NCBI GenBank assembly: GCA_963693085.1
Contig: OY856409.1
Location: 301,149,558-301,213,557 of the forward strand
DNA length: 64,000 nt
Source: Alisma plantago-aquatica
Lineage: Eukaryota; Streptophyta; Magnoliopsida; Alismatales; Alismataceae
Direction: 5' to 3'
Shown here: piece by piece, positions 44,787-56,639 of the stretch
How positions within the stretch are numbered: position 1 is the first letter of the stretch
Layout of the letters: each line of letters starts with the position of its first letter
Notes under the pieces: model-generated
Told to the model about the DNA's origin: nothing
Seen by the model: the letters and a program-made list of their open reading frames with translations, nothing else
Databases searched by the model: none
Program-made: the position numbers and the translations under genes

Positions 44787-46741
44787 GATTGTATTGAATG
44801 TCCGCGCGGGTAGCCATATTAAATACCCGTGCTATTGAGTAGCTGTGGCATGATCTATAATTAAATCAAAATCAATTACGTTTGTATGGTGGCGGTGGCA
44901 TCTGTTGTAATTATGTAAAATTCATTCACCTATGCATGGAATTGTGGTGGCAGCTATTTGTAATTATACAGAATTCTTGTATGTATGCATGGAACAATGG
45001 TGGCATCACTTTTTAAATTCTAAATTTGTTACTAGTGCATGGGTGCGATGCCACTATTTTAGCTAGATGACAATTAATTATGAATGCATGCGCTAGTGGG
45101 AAAGATGGTGGACATTGAGACATCCATATTAGATGAATAAAAATGTGAATGAGGACAAATACTTTAAATAATGTTCACTCTAAACACATATTCACCGTTG
45201 ACTCATAACTAAGAGATGTTCCATGTAGTTGCCATGTACGTAGTTCAACCTATATGTCAGATATAATAGTTGTAATCAAGCAACCCAAAACGGATCTTAG
45301 CGTACATAATTTGGATATAGTATGTGATACAGTCAGGTTGTATTACAAGACGTCATCTTAAGTTACAGTTTTTTCATCCTCATTACAATTCTTTTATTTG
45401 TATTACATAATGTTCCTTCTTATTATAATTTATTTTGTACTAAAGTTCATTCTCTTAGATAAAAAAAAATTGATAGCTGCAGATTGTAATATCGGTTGTC
45501 AACCTTAATTATAACTTTCTCATTTTCATTGTGGATTCTCAGTTCTCATTACAAAATATTCCTTATTATAATTTTTATGTACTTTGGTTCATTCTCTTAG
45601 ATAATAACACTTTATACATGCAGGTTGTATTACAAAATGTTATCATTGGTTACAAATTTCATTCTCATTACAAATTCTCTATTTTTATTATAATGTGTTC
45701 CTTATTATTACAACTTTTGATGTATCAAGGTTCATTCTCTTAGAAAGTAAACTTTGATACATCTAGATTGTATTACAAAATGTCATCCTTGGTTACAATT
45801 GTTTCTTTTTCATTACAAATTATCGGTTCTGATTACAAAACTTTCTTTCTTATTACAAATTATCTACATTAGTTATAACTATGTAGTTGTTGATGTCATG
45901 ATACTATTTCATTCTCATTACGAATTCTCTCTTTTTATTACTAAGTGTGCCTTATTATTACAACTTTTGATGTAATGAAATTCATTCTCATGGATAGTAG
46001 AATTTGATGCATCCAGATTGTACTACAAAATGTCATCCTCGTTTACATTTGTTTCCTTTCCTTTTCAAATTGTTTGATCTTATTACAAACTTTTCTTTCT
46101 TATTACAGAATGCCATCTTTCTTTACATGTCGTTATAACTTGCTACCCGTCACCAGAACTGTGATATCAAAAATTTTGTATGCAAATATATTTTGTAGAA
46201 TTTAAATACTTTGTAAGGATAACTGGTATATTGTAATGAGAATAGAGCACTTGTAATGGAAATGAGAAATTTGTAACCAATGATGACGTTGTGTAATATA
46301 ATCTGGAAGTATGATTTTATTTCTCATGTGTTTAATATCTCTACAAAAGTACACCACAACAATGACTTTAGACTTGTTATGTTGAGTACGCGTATGTTTC
46401 AAGGTTGGTATGAGATCAACTAGAAAGTTCATTTTTGTTCATATCGCTTTTTATATAGGGATCACATTTAATGGATATACGATTCAGTGAGAAATATTAT
46501 AATAATACCCCAATCCCATCCTACAATCCCCCCTTGTGTTATCATTTTATAACTTTTCTAGCAGGTGCAGTGAGAAATGTACATCTCATCCATAAACCAA
46601 ATCAGGAACCATACTTCATGCATGTGTAATTATTATAGCATAATTATGAATAGTGCCACCGCTAATCCATATCAACACAATGCAGCGTCAAATCAAGAGT
46701 CGGGTAACTTAGCTTATCTACCCGCGGGGCAGCGAGTGAAT

Positions 46742-46745
<4 letters not shown>
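44785..46745. mobile_element. Element family B, copy 2 (1.96 kb)
   Basis: Left end GGGATTGTATTGAATGTCCG then CGCGGGTAGC; the reverse complement of the right end is GATATTCACTCGCTGCCCCG then CGGGTAG, both followed by a TACCCG block. (TA)n on both sides. The right half is an array of TATTACAA-rich units, with an inverted copy near the right end (46205-46315). No protein-coding frame. Confidence 0.8.
45340..46130 (+). repeat. TATTACAA-rich tandem array in element B2
   Basis: Units share GTTCATTCTCTTAGA, GATTGTATTACAAAATGTCA, TTGGTTACAA, TCATTACAAATT and CCTTATTATTACAAC. The CATTCTC word falls at 45448, 45590, 45733 and 45983 (steps of 142, 143 and 250 bp). An inverted relative lies at 46205..46315. 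Confidence 0.8.

Positions 46746-46799
<54 letters not shown>
46746..46799. repeat. (TA)n tract
   Basis: About 27 TA units between B2 and the family C repeat. Confidence 0.97.
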
Positions 46800-46800
<1 letters not shown>

Positions 46801-46890
46801 CCAGTTGCCGGCTTGATTTACCACCCTCCCGGGCATTTGGCCTCAGCCACGGGCATGGGAGGGGGGAGAAACCTTTCTCTCTAAATCTCA
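46800..46890 (+). repeat. Second copy of the ~95-bp dispersed repeat (family C)
   Basis: CCGGCTTGATTTACCACCCT, CCCGGGCATTTGGCCTC, CACGGGCATGGGAG and GAGAAACCTTTCTCTCTAAA match, in the same order, the reverse complement of 34316..34412. It is bounded by (TA)n on both sides. Confidence 0.8.
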
Positions 46891-47299
46891 TATATATATA
46901 TATATATATGGCATTTCATTTAATACCCGCGTGGGTACTTTAGTTTGGCTACCCGTGCTTAAAAACACGGTGGCATATTTGGTAAATACAGATTTAATTG
47001 CGGTGGACTCTGTGTCGTCGTTCGTCGTCTCTCCGAATCCTCACACCGCCGCCTGACTAGTGTCATTGTCTTTAATCGGAGGCACACTCATTTATGGAGT
47101 ACGGCTATAGGCGAGGATGATGCGGGCATCGACACCCAAGTAAGGTGTCCTTGTATGCCCTTCCAGATGCATGGATGAGTCCTTGAAGCGAATTGGTCAT
47201 CACAATGTCTCCATTAACAAAGACCGCAACCACAGTGACAAAGCAAAAGGGGGTGGCGGTGGGTGCAAAAGTAGAGATGCAGGTGGAGGTGGTGGGTGC

Positions 47300-48000
47300 G
47301 GCGGTGGCAGGTAGTGCAGTCCACAAGCTGAACTGATACAAATCTCGAGGCGTTGCTTCCACGAGAGAGTTGGTCGGCTGCTTCCATCACTGCCTTTGTT
47401 TTCATTAAGGTGGTCACGTACGGGCTCGTTGGCCATGATCTCCGAGATGAGGATCATCTCTGAGTTCTCATCGCAGTAGCCGATGAGAGACATGAGGTGT
47501 CAGTGCCACATTTTGGACATCATCTGGATCTCCGTCTGGAACTCGTTGATCCCCTGCTCTGCGCTTCACGGCTACCTTGATCCTGTCATCCAGGCCGCTG
47601 ATGTACACGTTCATGATCACGGCCTTGTCGTGGAAGTTGTGAGTCGCTTGTCGGAGTTCAACCAGCGAGAACCTCCGTCCAAGCCCGATGCAGTGGAGGA
47701 GTAATTAATTGTAGACATGTTGGTCTGGCTCCTGCCTGCCCCGCTCATAAAACTAGAGTGGCCGCCACCACCTGTGGTGTTGAGAGGCAGGACCCATCCA
47801 CCAACCTGCTTCTTATTCTTGTCAAGCCCTTTGGGTTTTTTGTACAACTTGGCATCCATAATTCCCAATCCAGAAAATGCTCCTACCATTATCGCTATGG
47901 CGGCCGCAATACCAACCTTGTCGGCAGCAATATCAATCTTGTATTTGGGGCCGCTTCCTCATCAATGGTCCTTGTCTGCATAATTCTGGTTAATCGCTGG
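47300..48000 (-). pseudogene. Captured CrRLK1L receptor-like kinase fragment
   Basis: On the minus strand from ~47960: a transmembrane/juxtamembrane part (DKVGIAAAIAIMVGAFSGLG, then KKPKGLDKNKKQVGGWVLPL, SQTNMSTINYSSTASGLDG), the start of the kinase-preceding region FSLVELRQATHNFHDKA, a damaged glycine-loop segment, KVAVKR, NEFQTEIQMMSK, then [20 protein letters not shown] and [20 protein letters not shown]. This order is that of the Catharanthus RLK1-like family (FERONIA/HERK type). The VAVKR lysine is kept, but frameshifts and a stop near 47505 break it, and everything past the LHYL of the catalytic lobe is missing. It sits inside a TIR element, so it is a captured scrap, not a gene. Confidence 0.9.
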
Positions 48001-48321
48001 CTTGAAATTGTGTAGATGTTTTGAGATGACACTCTTGCCTCCAGAAGGTGTTCTGATCGTGTGCATACAGAATGTTTGACAAAATGCATTGCCCATATGC
48101 CATCTCTTGGTCACGAAATGTATCTTCCGACGAACCAACACACTCTACTAGGCCATTTATCTATCTAGTCTTCTCAGCAATGAGCTTTGCTTCCCCCACT
48201 ACAGTTAAGGTTTTTGCAACCTGAAGGACTTGTCAGCTGGAACTTAGAGATATGTTAAATATGAGGAATACTTTGTGAACGCTCTCGTTTGTCAATATAC
48301 TAAGTTTGATAATTTGTTTAG

Positions 48322-49082
48322 TGCCCAGATGCTTATTACAATATGAATATCCATATTACAAAACTGTCACCTACATTACGGTTGGTTGTTGTCTATTACA
48401 ATGTGACTATCCATATTACAGATGACACTTGCTTATTACAATATGACTATCCATATTACTAACCGACACCTATATTACGGTTGACTCTTTCCTATTACAC
48501 TGTGGCTGCTCAAATTATAGATGGCACTTGTTTATTACAATATGAGTATTCATATTACAAAACTATCTCCTACATTATGATTGGCTCTTGCCTATTACAA
48601 TGTCACTGTCCATATGGCATATGACACTTGCTTATTACAACATGACTATCCATATTACAAAATTATCACATACATTACAGTTGCCTCTTGCCTATTACAA
48701 TGTGACTGTCCATATTACAGATGACACTTGCTTATTACAATATGAGTATCCATATTACAAAATTGTCACCTACATTATGGTTGGCTCTTTACTATTATAA
48801 TGTGATTGTCCATATTACAGATGACACTTGCTTATTACAATATGAGTATTTATATTACAAAACGGTCACCTACATTACGGTTGGCTCTTGCCTATTACAA
48901 TGTGTATGTCTATATTACATATGACACTTACTTATTACAATATGACTATCCGTATCATAAAACTATCACTTACATTACAGTTGGCTCTTGCCTATTACAA
49001 TGTGACTGTCCATATTACAGATGACACTTTCTTATTACAATATGACTATCTATATTACAAACTCACCTACATTACGATTGAC
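48322..49082 (+). repeat. 100-bp tandem array, about 7.6 copies
   Basis: Unit starts (AGATGACACTTGC) fall at 48420, 48519, 48619, 48719, 48819, 48919 and 49019, a strict 99-100-bp period, with a partial unit before. Each unit contains two 50-bp halves and four TATTACA-type words (CTTATTACAATATGA, CCATATTACAAAA, CTACATTACGGTTGG, CCTATTACAATGTGACTG). Short Thr-Tyr-Asn-rich frames here are repeat artefacts. Confidence 0.95.
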
Positions 49083-49838
49083 TCTTCCTCTACTCAATGC
49101 TTTACTCCATCTGAGAGGATTTCCATTCTCATTTAATTAAGAGGACCACCAACAATGAAATGTTTTAAAGAAATTATACTCTATCAAAAGTAACCACAAT
49201 TAGAAAGAATGCATTTGGGTCCTTAAGGAATAGCTTCCACTTGTCTCTTCACTGCAATATAGGACAATACATGTGTTCACTCTCTTTTCATGTATAAATT
49301 ATTAATTATGGACAAGAATAGTTAAAATTTGTACAAACAGCCAAGCACAACCACAAGTCAACATCACATAAGTGTATCGTGATTATTCTTATTTATAAAA
49401 ATCATGTCAAAACAAATGATTGACTCTCACGGACAGTCTGATCAAACAAATTAACGTCAACACCAATACAGATTTGAAAGCCACCTTTATATTATTTTAA
49501 AATACTACACAACAATCAAATAACACCCACTGTGGAAGCATCCTCGGATTCAAGACTGCACAGCTGATCACCTACGGCTTGAAAGTTCTAGTGGTGACCA
49601 TCATCTACATGCTGCTCACAGTCATCGGGGCAATCGTCTTCACTCTCCTTCAAATCGATCAAGGAGCCAGTGTAACCAGCGGCACAGTAAACCGCTGGCT
49701 GGAAAAGATGAACTGGGTGAGGCAGGACGACAGCGACAGAGGCGCAGCAGGAGGAAGGCTGAATAACCAGAACCAAGTTGGACAACGTGGCCGCAGATGA
49801 GGCGCAGGTCGCGCAGCAGGCGGCAAACGGGATGAGCA
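49083..49838. other. Internal DNA of element B3
   Basis: AT-rich to ~49520, then abruptly GC-rich. The plus-strand frame 49579..49800 starts MKVLVVTIIYMLLTVIGAIV, a hydrophobic stretch, and could be another captured fragment, but I do not recognise it. Confidence 0.35.
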
Positions 49839-50342
49839 ACCGCAGCATGCTGGTCGACCTCGACAACAACCACCTCACCGCCCCACATCTCGACCCTCCG
49901 GGCTCTCCTCAATCTGCCTCTAGAGCTGCTGCCTTGTCACCGATGACGGACTCCGGTCACTCTGTCATTCCCCGACACTGGTAGCCTCACTGGAGGACCT
50001 CGCGCTTGTCAACGATGATGTTGTGGACTGTGAACTGGAGATGAATGTGCTCTACTTCGAGCCCCGAATCATTGTCGAATCTTGGGTCTAACCGCAGCAT
50101 GTTGGTCGACCTCGACAACAACCACCTCACCGCCCCCGCATCTCGACCCTCCGGGCTCTCCTCAATCTTCCTCTAGAGCTGCTGTCTCATCACCGACGAA
50201 GGACTCCAGTCACTCTGTCATTCCCCGACACTGGCAGTCTCACTGGAGGACCTCACGCTCGTCAACAACGATGTTGTGGATCGTGAACTGGAGATGAATG
50301 TGCTCTACTTCGAGCCCCAAATCATTGCCGAATCTTGGGTCT
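49839..50342 (+). repeat. 252-bp tandem duplication in element B3
   Basis: Units 49839..50090 and 50091..50342 are nearly identical (ACCGCAGCATG, TGGTCGACCTCGACAACAAC, CACTCTGTCATTCCCCGACA, GAACTGGAGATGAATGTGCT). GC-rich, and possibly derived from a host gene, but no family is recognised. Confidence 0.92.
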
Positions 50343-50508
50343 GACCGGTCACCTCTCTCTGCCCATCGCTAGATGCAGAATGTGGGTCATGAGGAACAAA
50401 ACCAAATATCACTGGAATTAGCAAAGTTGGTAGTATTTACAAGTGAGCCACCGTGCCTCCATCCACGGGTAATATAACTAAACTACCCGCACGGGCAGTG
50501 AAGACAAC

Positions 50509-50510
<2 letters not shown>

Positions 50511-50583
<73 letters not shown>
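50511..50583. repeat. (CT)n(TA)n(GA)n self-complementary microsatellite
   Basis: About ten CT, then ~15 TA, then ~11 GA units: a palindromic compound repeat able to fold into one long hairpin. It separates element B3 from MITE A copy 3. Confidence 0.95.
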
Positions 50584-50586
<3 letters not shown>

Positions 50587-50973
50587 TCAGGCTAGAATAC
50601 ACTTGAGGGTACAGATCGCACGAATACACTCAACTGTGTTTGAATATCAAGACTATTTTTTACAAAATGTAAACCATAGATCTTCACTGTCATACTATAA
50701 CTAGGCAACATACAAATTTTGAGCCCATTTGGATGAGTATAAGTCACTCATCCAAGGGAAACAAAATCGACACGTGAAACTAATTTGAAATGTGTAATTT
50801 TGCGGTCTTTATAACATGACCTATAAATGTCCAGATGTGCTCAAATTTTACGTATGAGCTATTGACAATATGTTTAAGAAGATCAACTAATTAGATTTTT
50901 GAAAAAAAATATTGCATCATGAAAAACTACTTGAGTGTATTCTTCTCCGAATACACTCGAGTGTATTCTAGCC

Positions 50974-50976
<3 letters not shown>
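50584..50976. mobile_element. MITE family A, copy 3
   Basis: Left end GAGTCAGGCTAGAATACACT, right end reversed TTCAGGCTAGAATACACTCG. About 393 bp and colinear with copy 2 throughout. Left flank (GA)n, right flank (TA)n. Confidence 0.92.
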
Positions 50977-51034
<58 letters not shown>

Positions 51035-51114
51035 GTGTATATATATGTATATATATGTATATATATGTAGATATATATATACATATATATACATATACAT
51101 ATATATGCATATAT

Positions 51115-51147
<33 letters not shown>

Positions 51148-51208
51148 TCTACATATATACATATACATACATATATATACATATATACATATACATATAC
51201 ATATATAC

Positions 51209-51243
<35 letters not shown>

Positions 51244-51265
51244 TGAATTTATATATATTTATATA
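50977..51265. repeat. TA-rich repeat with TATATG/TACATA variants
   Basis: Nearly 290 bp of TA repeat punctuated by GTATATATATG, ACATATATAC and similar variants. The reading frames of Tyr/Ile/Cys on both strands are artefacts. Confidence 0.95.
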
Positions 51266-51577
51266 TATACTAGTTAACACACACGTGCACATGCACGTGT
51301 ACCATTAAATTAGCATAAATTTCAAATTGCAAGATTGTTAAAATATCATGTATTAATTCTAGACAAGATTGAAAGGAAACATTTTATATATATTTGTCCT
51401 ATAAAAGCATTGTTTTTACTTTTCAGTTTAAATAATGACATGGGTGGCCCTTGCTTTTTTAGAAAGCACATATACCAAGAGTCTTGACAAGGAGGTAAAT
51501 CAAGTATTATTTATATGAATTGATGAGTATTATATATATATAATATATTATGGAGATGGTAGTACAAAGATGTGAAG

Positions 51578-51617
<40 letters not shown>

Positions 51618-54600
51618 AGAGAGAGAGAGAGAGTTAAGTGGGAAGGTTGGTACAATATAACAAATGTATAAGAGCATTAGAGATTGGAAGAATAAACTTT
51701 TCAGGAAAAATTGAGGTGACCTAAAATTTTAGAAGAAAGTTTTATAAGAAACGTAAAGATATGATAATAGAAATTATTTGATTGAACAAAAATTTAAAAG
51801 TAATATTGAAATATCAATGGGACTCTAATATTTGAATGTAAATTTCGTGGAACATATATATTGTTAAAAATACTTGCATTGCATAAATTGTATAGAGCAT
51901 TATTCAAGTTCAAAAGAATATTAAAACATTAGATTATTTGTTTTTGGCACAATATTTTATTTCTAACATTATAATTTTTCAGAAAGCACATTAATTTACA
52001 CATCATAAAAAGAACAAATGATGTCTATCTCTTATTTAATACGTTATTAATATTATGAAAAATACATCTCTGGATGTAAATGCTACCAACATAGAAATAT
52101 AATAAGAAATTATAACCTGGTTTGGTACCAACTTATATTTAAACTTAGTAACGATCACCATCTAATCGTAATGCATGAGTTTTAGTCTGATTGGTCCTTT
52201 TTTGTATTTACAAATCTCACAAGGCTGGTGCAGAAATATAGATAGCTAACTCGGTATGGACATAAAAGATGACATCGAGGAGAGAAAATATATTGGAGTC
52301 GAGATTATTTGATCAAGGAAAAAGATTAAATAACAATATAGCAAGTCATTGATGGAGGTTGTATCGGGTTCTTAGACATACCATTTCTTTAATGGTAGTC
52401 CATAATAGATGCCCAAGGTGCCCAACCAACAAATGATATAGATTTGTCAATCGTTAAAACTTTTCTGCCTAATGTTTAATATTGTGGTGCCCAACCACAT
52501 GATAGACTTATCAACTGTTAAAACTTTTCTGCCTAATGTTGTCTGATATCATGCACCCACTACATAACCAAACTCTTACCCCCATCGATGCATTAGGTTG
52601 TTGTTGATCTTCACTGCAGTCACATGTAGCCTGATTGTCCCTGCAATCTACTGTCTACTGGTAGAAGTAGTAAGACCTCACACAGTGGAAAAAAGAGGTT
52701 TGATCGTCACCTTAGTTCCATTGTCTCTTTCCATCTTCATATATCCCATACGTCTCTTTTTCACCTGCACAATTATATATCATGCTTGCATATCATTAGT
52801 TTGTGGTGGTTGTTCCATGGTTATCATTCAGAACCTAGGAAAAATATTTTTTAAGTAAATAGATATTTAAATGCCAAAGTAGTTTCTGTAATATATATTC
52901 TCAATAATGCTGCAACGACTAACTTTCAATGAATCTAACACGGCTTACCTATCATGTTGAAGTTTATCGGAATACACCATAATATCATTTAGATTTCGGT
53001 GTCTTGGAACATGTCTCAACTATGTCTATGGTTTTGGATGAGCTGCATAGCCTGGATGTAGAAATAAACGGACATGAAGAAAACGAAAAGAAAGAAGAGG
53101 ACTCCTATGGGTTGTCTCATGACGAATGATAGAATGGGAGCGGAAGGAGGATGTGTGGGATCATGCTGGTCAAGAGGGAATTATGGAGCATGTTCGTATA
53201 ACTTACCCATCAGTTTGTTGGATTGATTAAAAAGAAGTACATCTAACGCGTTCCTTCCACCATCCACGGTCGGAGGCGCCATTCACGTGCTTCCCTTTAT
53301 CCAGAATGATTCTTCAGATGTGAGACATCTTCATATGCCAGGCTTGCTCCTGGGACTAACTTAGGCCTCACAGGCTCGCACTATCCCCTTGCGAGCGAGA
53401 CATCTTCTTATACATGTCCATTGTGTTATTCTGTGTGTCGACCGCAAGGTCTTCTCTATTACTACCTCAACCACCATCTCCTCAGCAGGAACTCGAGGCC
53501 ACCAGTGACGAAGATGTCGTCCAAGAAGAACACAACCATCATTGGATTAAAGTAAGATCTTGGAGACATCCCAATGCTTGACCCTGGTTGAATGCAGACC
53601 GCCGTTCCGGAGAGTCAGTGGAAGTAGACCGGACAGGAAGGGTCATCTTGGAGATTCACTGGCGCTAGACCCTAGCGCAAAGAACATTGTCGTCCCGAAG
53701 AGTCACCGACGCCAGGCTGTGGAGGAAGGCACATCACCTTCCGGGAGAGTCACCGGCGCTAGGCTGTGGAGGAAGGCACACCGCTGTCCGGGAGAGTCAC
53801 TGACGCTAGGCCACCCAGTAGAGTCGCGCTAGCGACGGGGACAACAACGATATCCTTAGAATCGGTGGTGGGAACATTGGTTACAAAGGGACGGATACAA
53901 CATCCACAATGGCGATTGTAGCCGTAGCGGCAATGGATAATTGGATATATTGGTTACATCCAGAATGTGTGCATAACAGAGGGAGACGTAAAAACAAACT
54001 ATAGAATGGGGTGGAGGGAAGGATTAGTAGAATCGTGGTGGTTAAGGGAGAGAAGAACATATTAGATGAAGGAGTGGGTGGGTGGAGTCGAGGGTTTTAG
54101 TGGCATCATGGAGGAGGTCAACAAGGGATCATGGAGAGGTTTCAGGATCATGGAGAGGTTTCATCAATCCGTTGGACTGGTTGAAAAATGGAAACCATAT
54201 TAATTGGGACTAATTAGTAAAGAGAGGGAAAAGAGATATCCATAAGGTAATGGGGAAGGTGGTTAGTGGATTATGCTTTGGGACAAGAGAGAAATGAAAT
54301 CTATATCTATATTAATCTTAAAATGAAAATATTAGTTGCATTGTATCGTTGCACCTGTACGACGGAGTAGTTAAAAAAAAGAATAAATTATCCATCTAAT
54401 TGACAGAATAAGACGGAATAAGATTAATAGTGGCTAGATAAACACAACAGAAAAGAATAGAAAGTGGAGTAGAATGTTGATAGCGTGAACATTGTTGACG
54501 GAAGAATACACGGTTGCTGAAGGGAACCATATAATATGAGGGAAAAACAATCTGAAAAGCCATGAGAAAAATTGTGGGGACGTTGAGTTTATCGTGGGCG

Positions 54601-54883
54601 ATTAAGCGTGGAAAGTGGAAATATAAGACTGAGAATTTTGAACGTGGGAATTTAACTGAGTAATGGGATGTTGCCTCACAACTTTTACGTGGAGGAAGTT
54701 GGGTGGACAGGAGGAGGTGGAGAGTATGGAGATCTATTGTGTACCCGAAGAAAAAAAGTCCTAATGAAAGGAGAGAAGAGAGAGAGTTAAGGAGAGTGCA
54801 CTATTTTGAAAACGATGCATTCTGATTGGTAAGTGGTAATATTGTAATTAAGAAGAACTATTCACTCTTTTTATAGTAGTATA
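51266..54883 (+). mobile_element. Element family D, copy 1 (3.6 kb)
   Basis: The left end TATACTAGTTAACACACACG is followed by TGCACATGCACGTG; the right end is TTCACTCTTTTTATAGTAGT. The 305-bp element at 54966..55270 has the same two ends in the same orientation. Flanks are (TA)n. True inverted repeats are minimal (TATACTA). Inside, GC-rich DNA (53220-53850) holds a 47-bp minisatellite; AT-rich DNA elsewhere has a (TA)n(GA)n at 51579-51634. No coding region recognised, including the frame at 52598..52858. Confidence 0.68.
53608..53815 (+). repeat. 47-bp minisatellite, about 4.4 copies
   Basis: AGAGTCA words at ~53610, 53652 (AGATTCA), 53699, 53746 and 53793; the last three steps are exactly 47 bp. 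The unit includes CCGGCGCTAGGCTGTGGAGG and AAGGCACA. GC-rich, unlike its surroundings. Confidence 0.85.
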
Positions 54884-54920
54884 TATATATATATATATGT
54901 ATATATGCATGTATATATGT

Positions 54921-54965
<45 letters not shown>
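54882..54965. repeat. (TA)n tract with GTATATATG variants
   Basis: TA repeat between the two family D copies. Confidence 0.95.
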
Positions 54966-54970
<5 letters not shown>

Positions 54971-55270
54971 TAATGAACGTACACGTGCACATGCACGTGA
55001 AATATAAAATTTGTTGGAAATGTGTGGGGAGAAGACTCGTCCGTGAAAGGATCTCTACGATAAAAGATATTTGTGTTGGTTCTTTGAAAGGAGAGAATCA
55101 AGGAACCGTTTCCGTGGGTTAGAGAGAGAAATACAGAATTAAAAATAATAAAAATTATTAGGAGAGTGTGAGAATAAATATTTTTAGGAGCAAAATTCCT
55201 TTAAAAAAAGAGAGAAGAGAGTGAATTAAGGAGAGCGCAGCATCAAACTCGCTCTTTTTATAGTAGTATA
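54966..55270 (+). mobile_element. Element family D, copy 2 (305 bp)
   Basis: Left end TATACTAATGAACGTACACG then TGCACATGCACGTG; right end CTCGCTCTTTTTATAGTAGT. A subterminal AGAGAGAAGAGAGTGAATTA and AAGGAGAG block matches copy 1 (~54770-54800). Probably a deletion derivative. Confidence 0.75.
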
Positions 55271-55546
55271 TAGATGTATTCTACCTTCTATATATTTACA
55301 CATATATACATATATGTATATACATATGTATGTATTCTACCTTCTATTTTTTTCTTCTATTTGAACCACTAGTTCGGTCCGGTTTGGTCTGGTCAACTGG
55401 TCAGACTGTGTTTCTAACTGATTGGACCAGAAACAAAAATATAACCGATTTTTTAGACTTCGGGACCGATCTGCCACTGATTTACCGGTCTGACCGTCGC
55501 ACCGGACGGTCCGGTTCGATTCGGTTTTAAAAACATTGGTTCAGAC

Positions 55547-56639
55547 AACCGCCCAAGTATGTTAACCTTGACCGTATGTATAAATAACTTTTGTTAATTA
55601 CAATTTTGCCACGTGTGGTATTTTGGAAATTATACTCCCTTTCTTAAATCTCTATTTTCTCTCCTTTTTGTAAAGATTTATTACTACTTATAATACTTTT
55701 TCCTCCTCCAATTAAAACAATCTTCCAACCACCCCTTTTGGCCCCACCTCCTTTTCGGACGTGCTATTTGCAACCAACCATGATTATAATGTTTCTACTA
55801 AACTATCAATTTATAAAAACAACTATTTCGAAATCATGGTGTTGGTAGGGTGCATGTGTGGACAAATTCAAACTATTACTCATTTAATTTAGCAATTTGG
55901 GTCCAGTTTTGAATCCTCATAATAAAAATTTAGAATTTTTACGTACTCGTGTTGTCAATACTCGTAGGTATGTTGTGTGAGTATGCGGATAACGTTTCTA
56001 TATAAAACTTCATATTATTTACATATATACCATAATGAGATATTATTATATGTAAACGTTAGCATCACATATCTATATTTTATAATATTATACTTTATAA
56101 GTTAAAGATTAAATGAATTAATTCCTTACATATTTGTAGTTATCTTCGTAGTGTTTCAGTTATGTTGCACGTCATGTCACTACTTCGATTTTAAGTTACA
56201 TAATTTTGATTGTTTGTAAAATACTTAGTTTTCAATAATTAGATTACTAGTTTCAACTTTAGTTTAATTAGAGTAGTATATAATCTCAACTATGATGGTA
56301 CTTATACTAGTAAAGTGTGATATAAATCACATAATATTTATTGCTTATATGTAAATAACTTGTGTATTATCTCATGAACAACTTTGCATTATAAAATAGG
56401 ACTACTTTTGGTTTTTAGTCTGAGGTAATAACTATAGAGTACATGTTGCCTTAAAATTGTCTAACATTATGCATGCATAATATGGCATGTGCATGTGCAA
56501 TGTATGTTGTTAGTATAACAAAACAATGAGGTATTCATGTTGATATGTATGTCCAAAGAGTCAATCATATGATGAATATAGTGGCATATTTTGTAAATGA
56601 TTTGATTAATCAAGTCAGTCTATGTCTATACGCTTATTT
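55547..56639. other. Non-coding AT-rich DNA
   Basis: No gene, RNA or clear repeat recognised between the hAT-like nest and the inverted LTR-like segments. Confidence 0.45.

Larger units (their letters stand above)
46910..50509. mobile_element. Element family B, copy 3: Pack-type, 3.6 kb, carries kinase pieces
   Basis: TIRs of about 75 bp: left GGCATTTCATTTAATACCCG, right (reverse complement) GAGGTTGTCTTCACTGCCCG; both continue with GGGTA(C/G)TTTAGTT, TACCCGTG, CACGGTGGC and GTAAATAC. Left flank is (TA)n; right flank (CT)n then (TA)n. Inside: a broken CrRLK1L kinase fragment (minus strand), a 100-bp tandem array and a 252-bp tandem duplication in GC-rich DNA. No transposase seen. Superfamily unassigned, because flanking repeats hide any target duplication. 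Confidence 0.82.

Noticed and set aside
48322..49082. Possible CRISPR-like array (regular 100-bp units)
   Set aside because: Plant transposon context, no distinct repeat/spacer structure (the whole unit repeats), no cas genes.
49579..49800. 73-codon frame with a membrane-like N-terminus
   Set aside because: No family recognised; may be captured DNA, recorded only as internal element sequence.
50883..51308. Tyr/Ile/Cys-rich open frames on both strands
   Set aside because: Translations of TATATG/TACATA repeats, not genes.
52598..52858. 86-codon hydrophobic frame in element D1
   Set aside because: Hydrophobic but unrecognised, single copy, inside a transposon; too weak to call.
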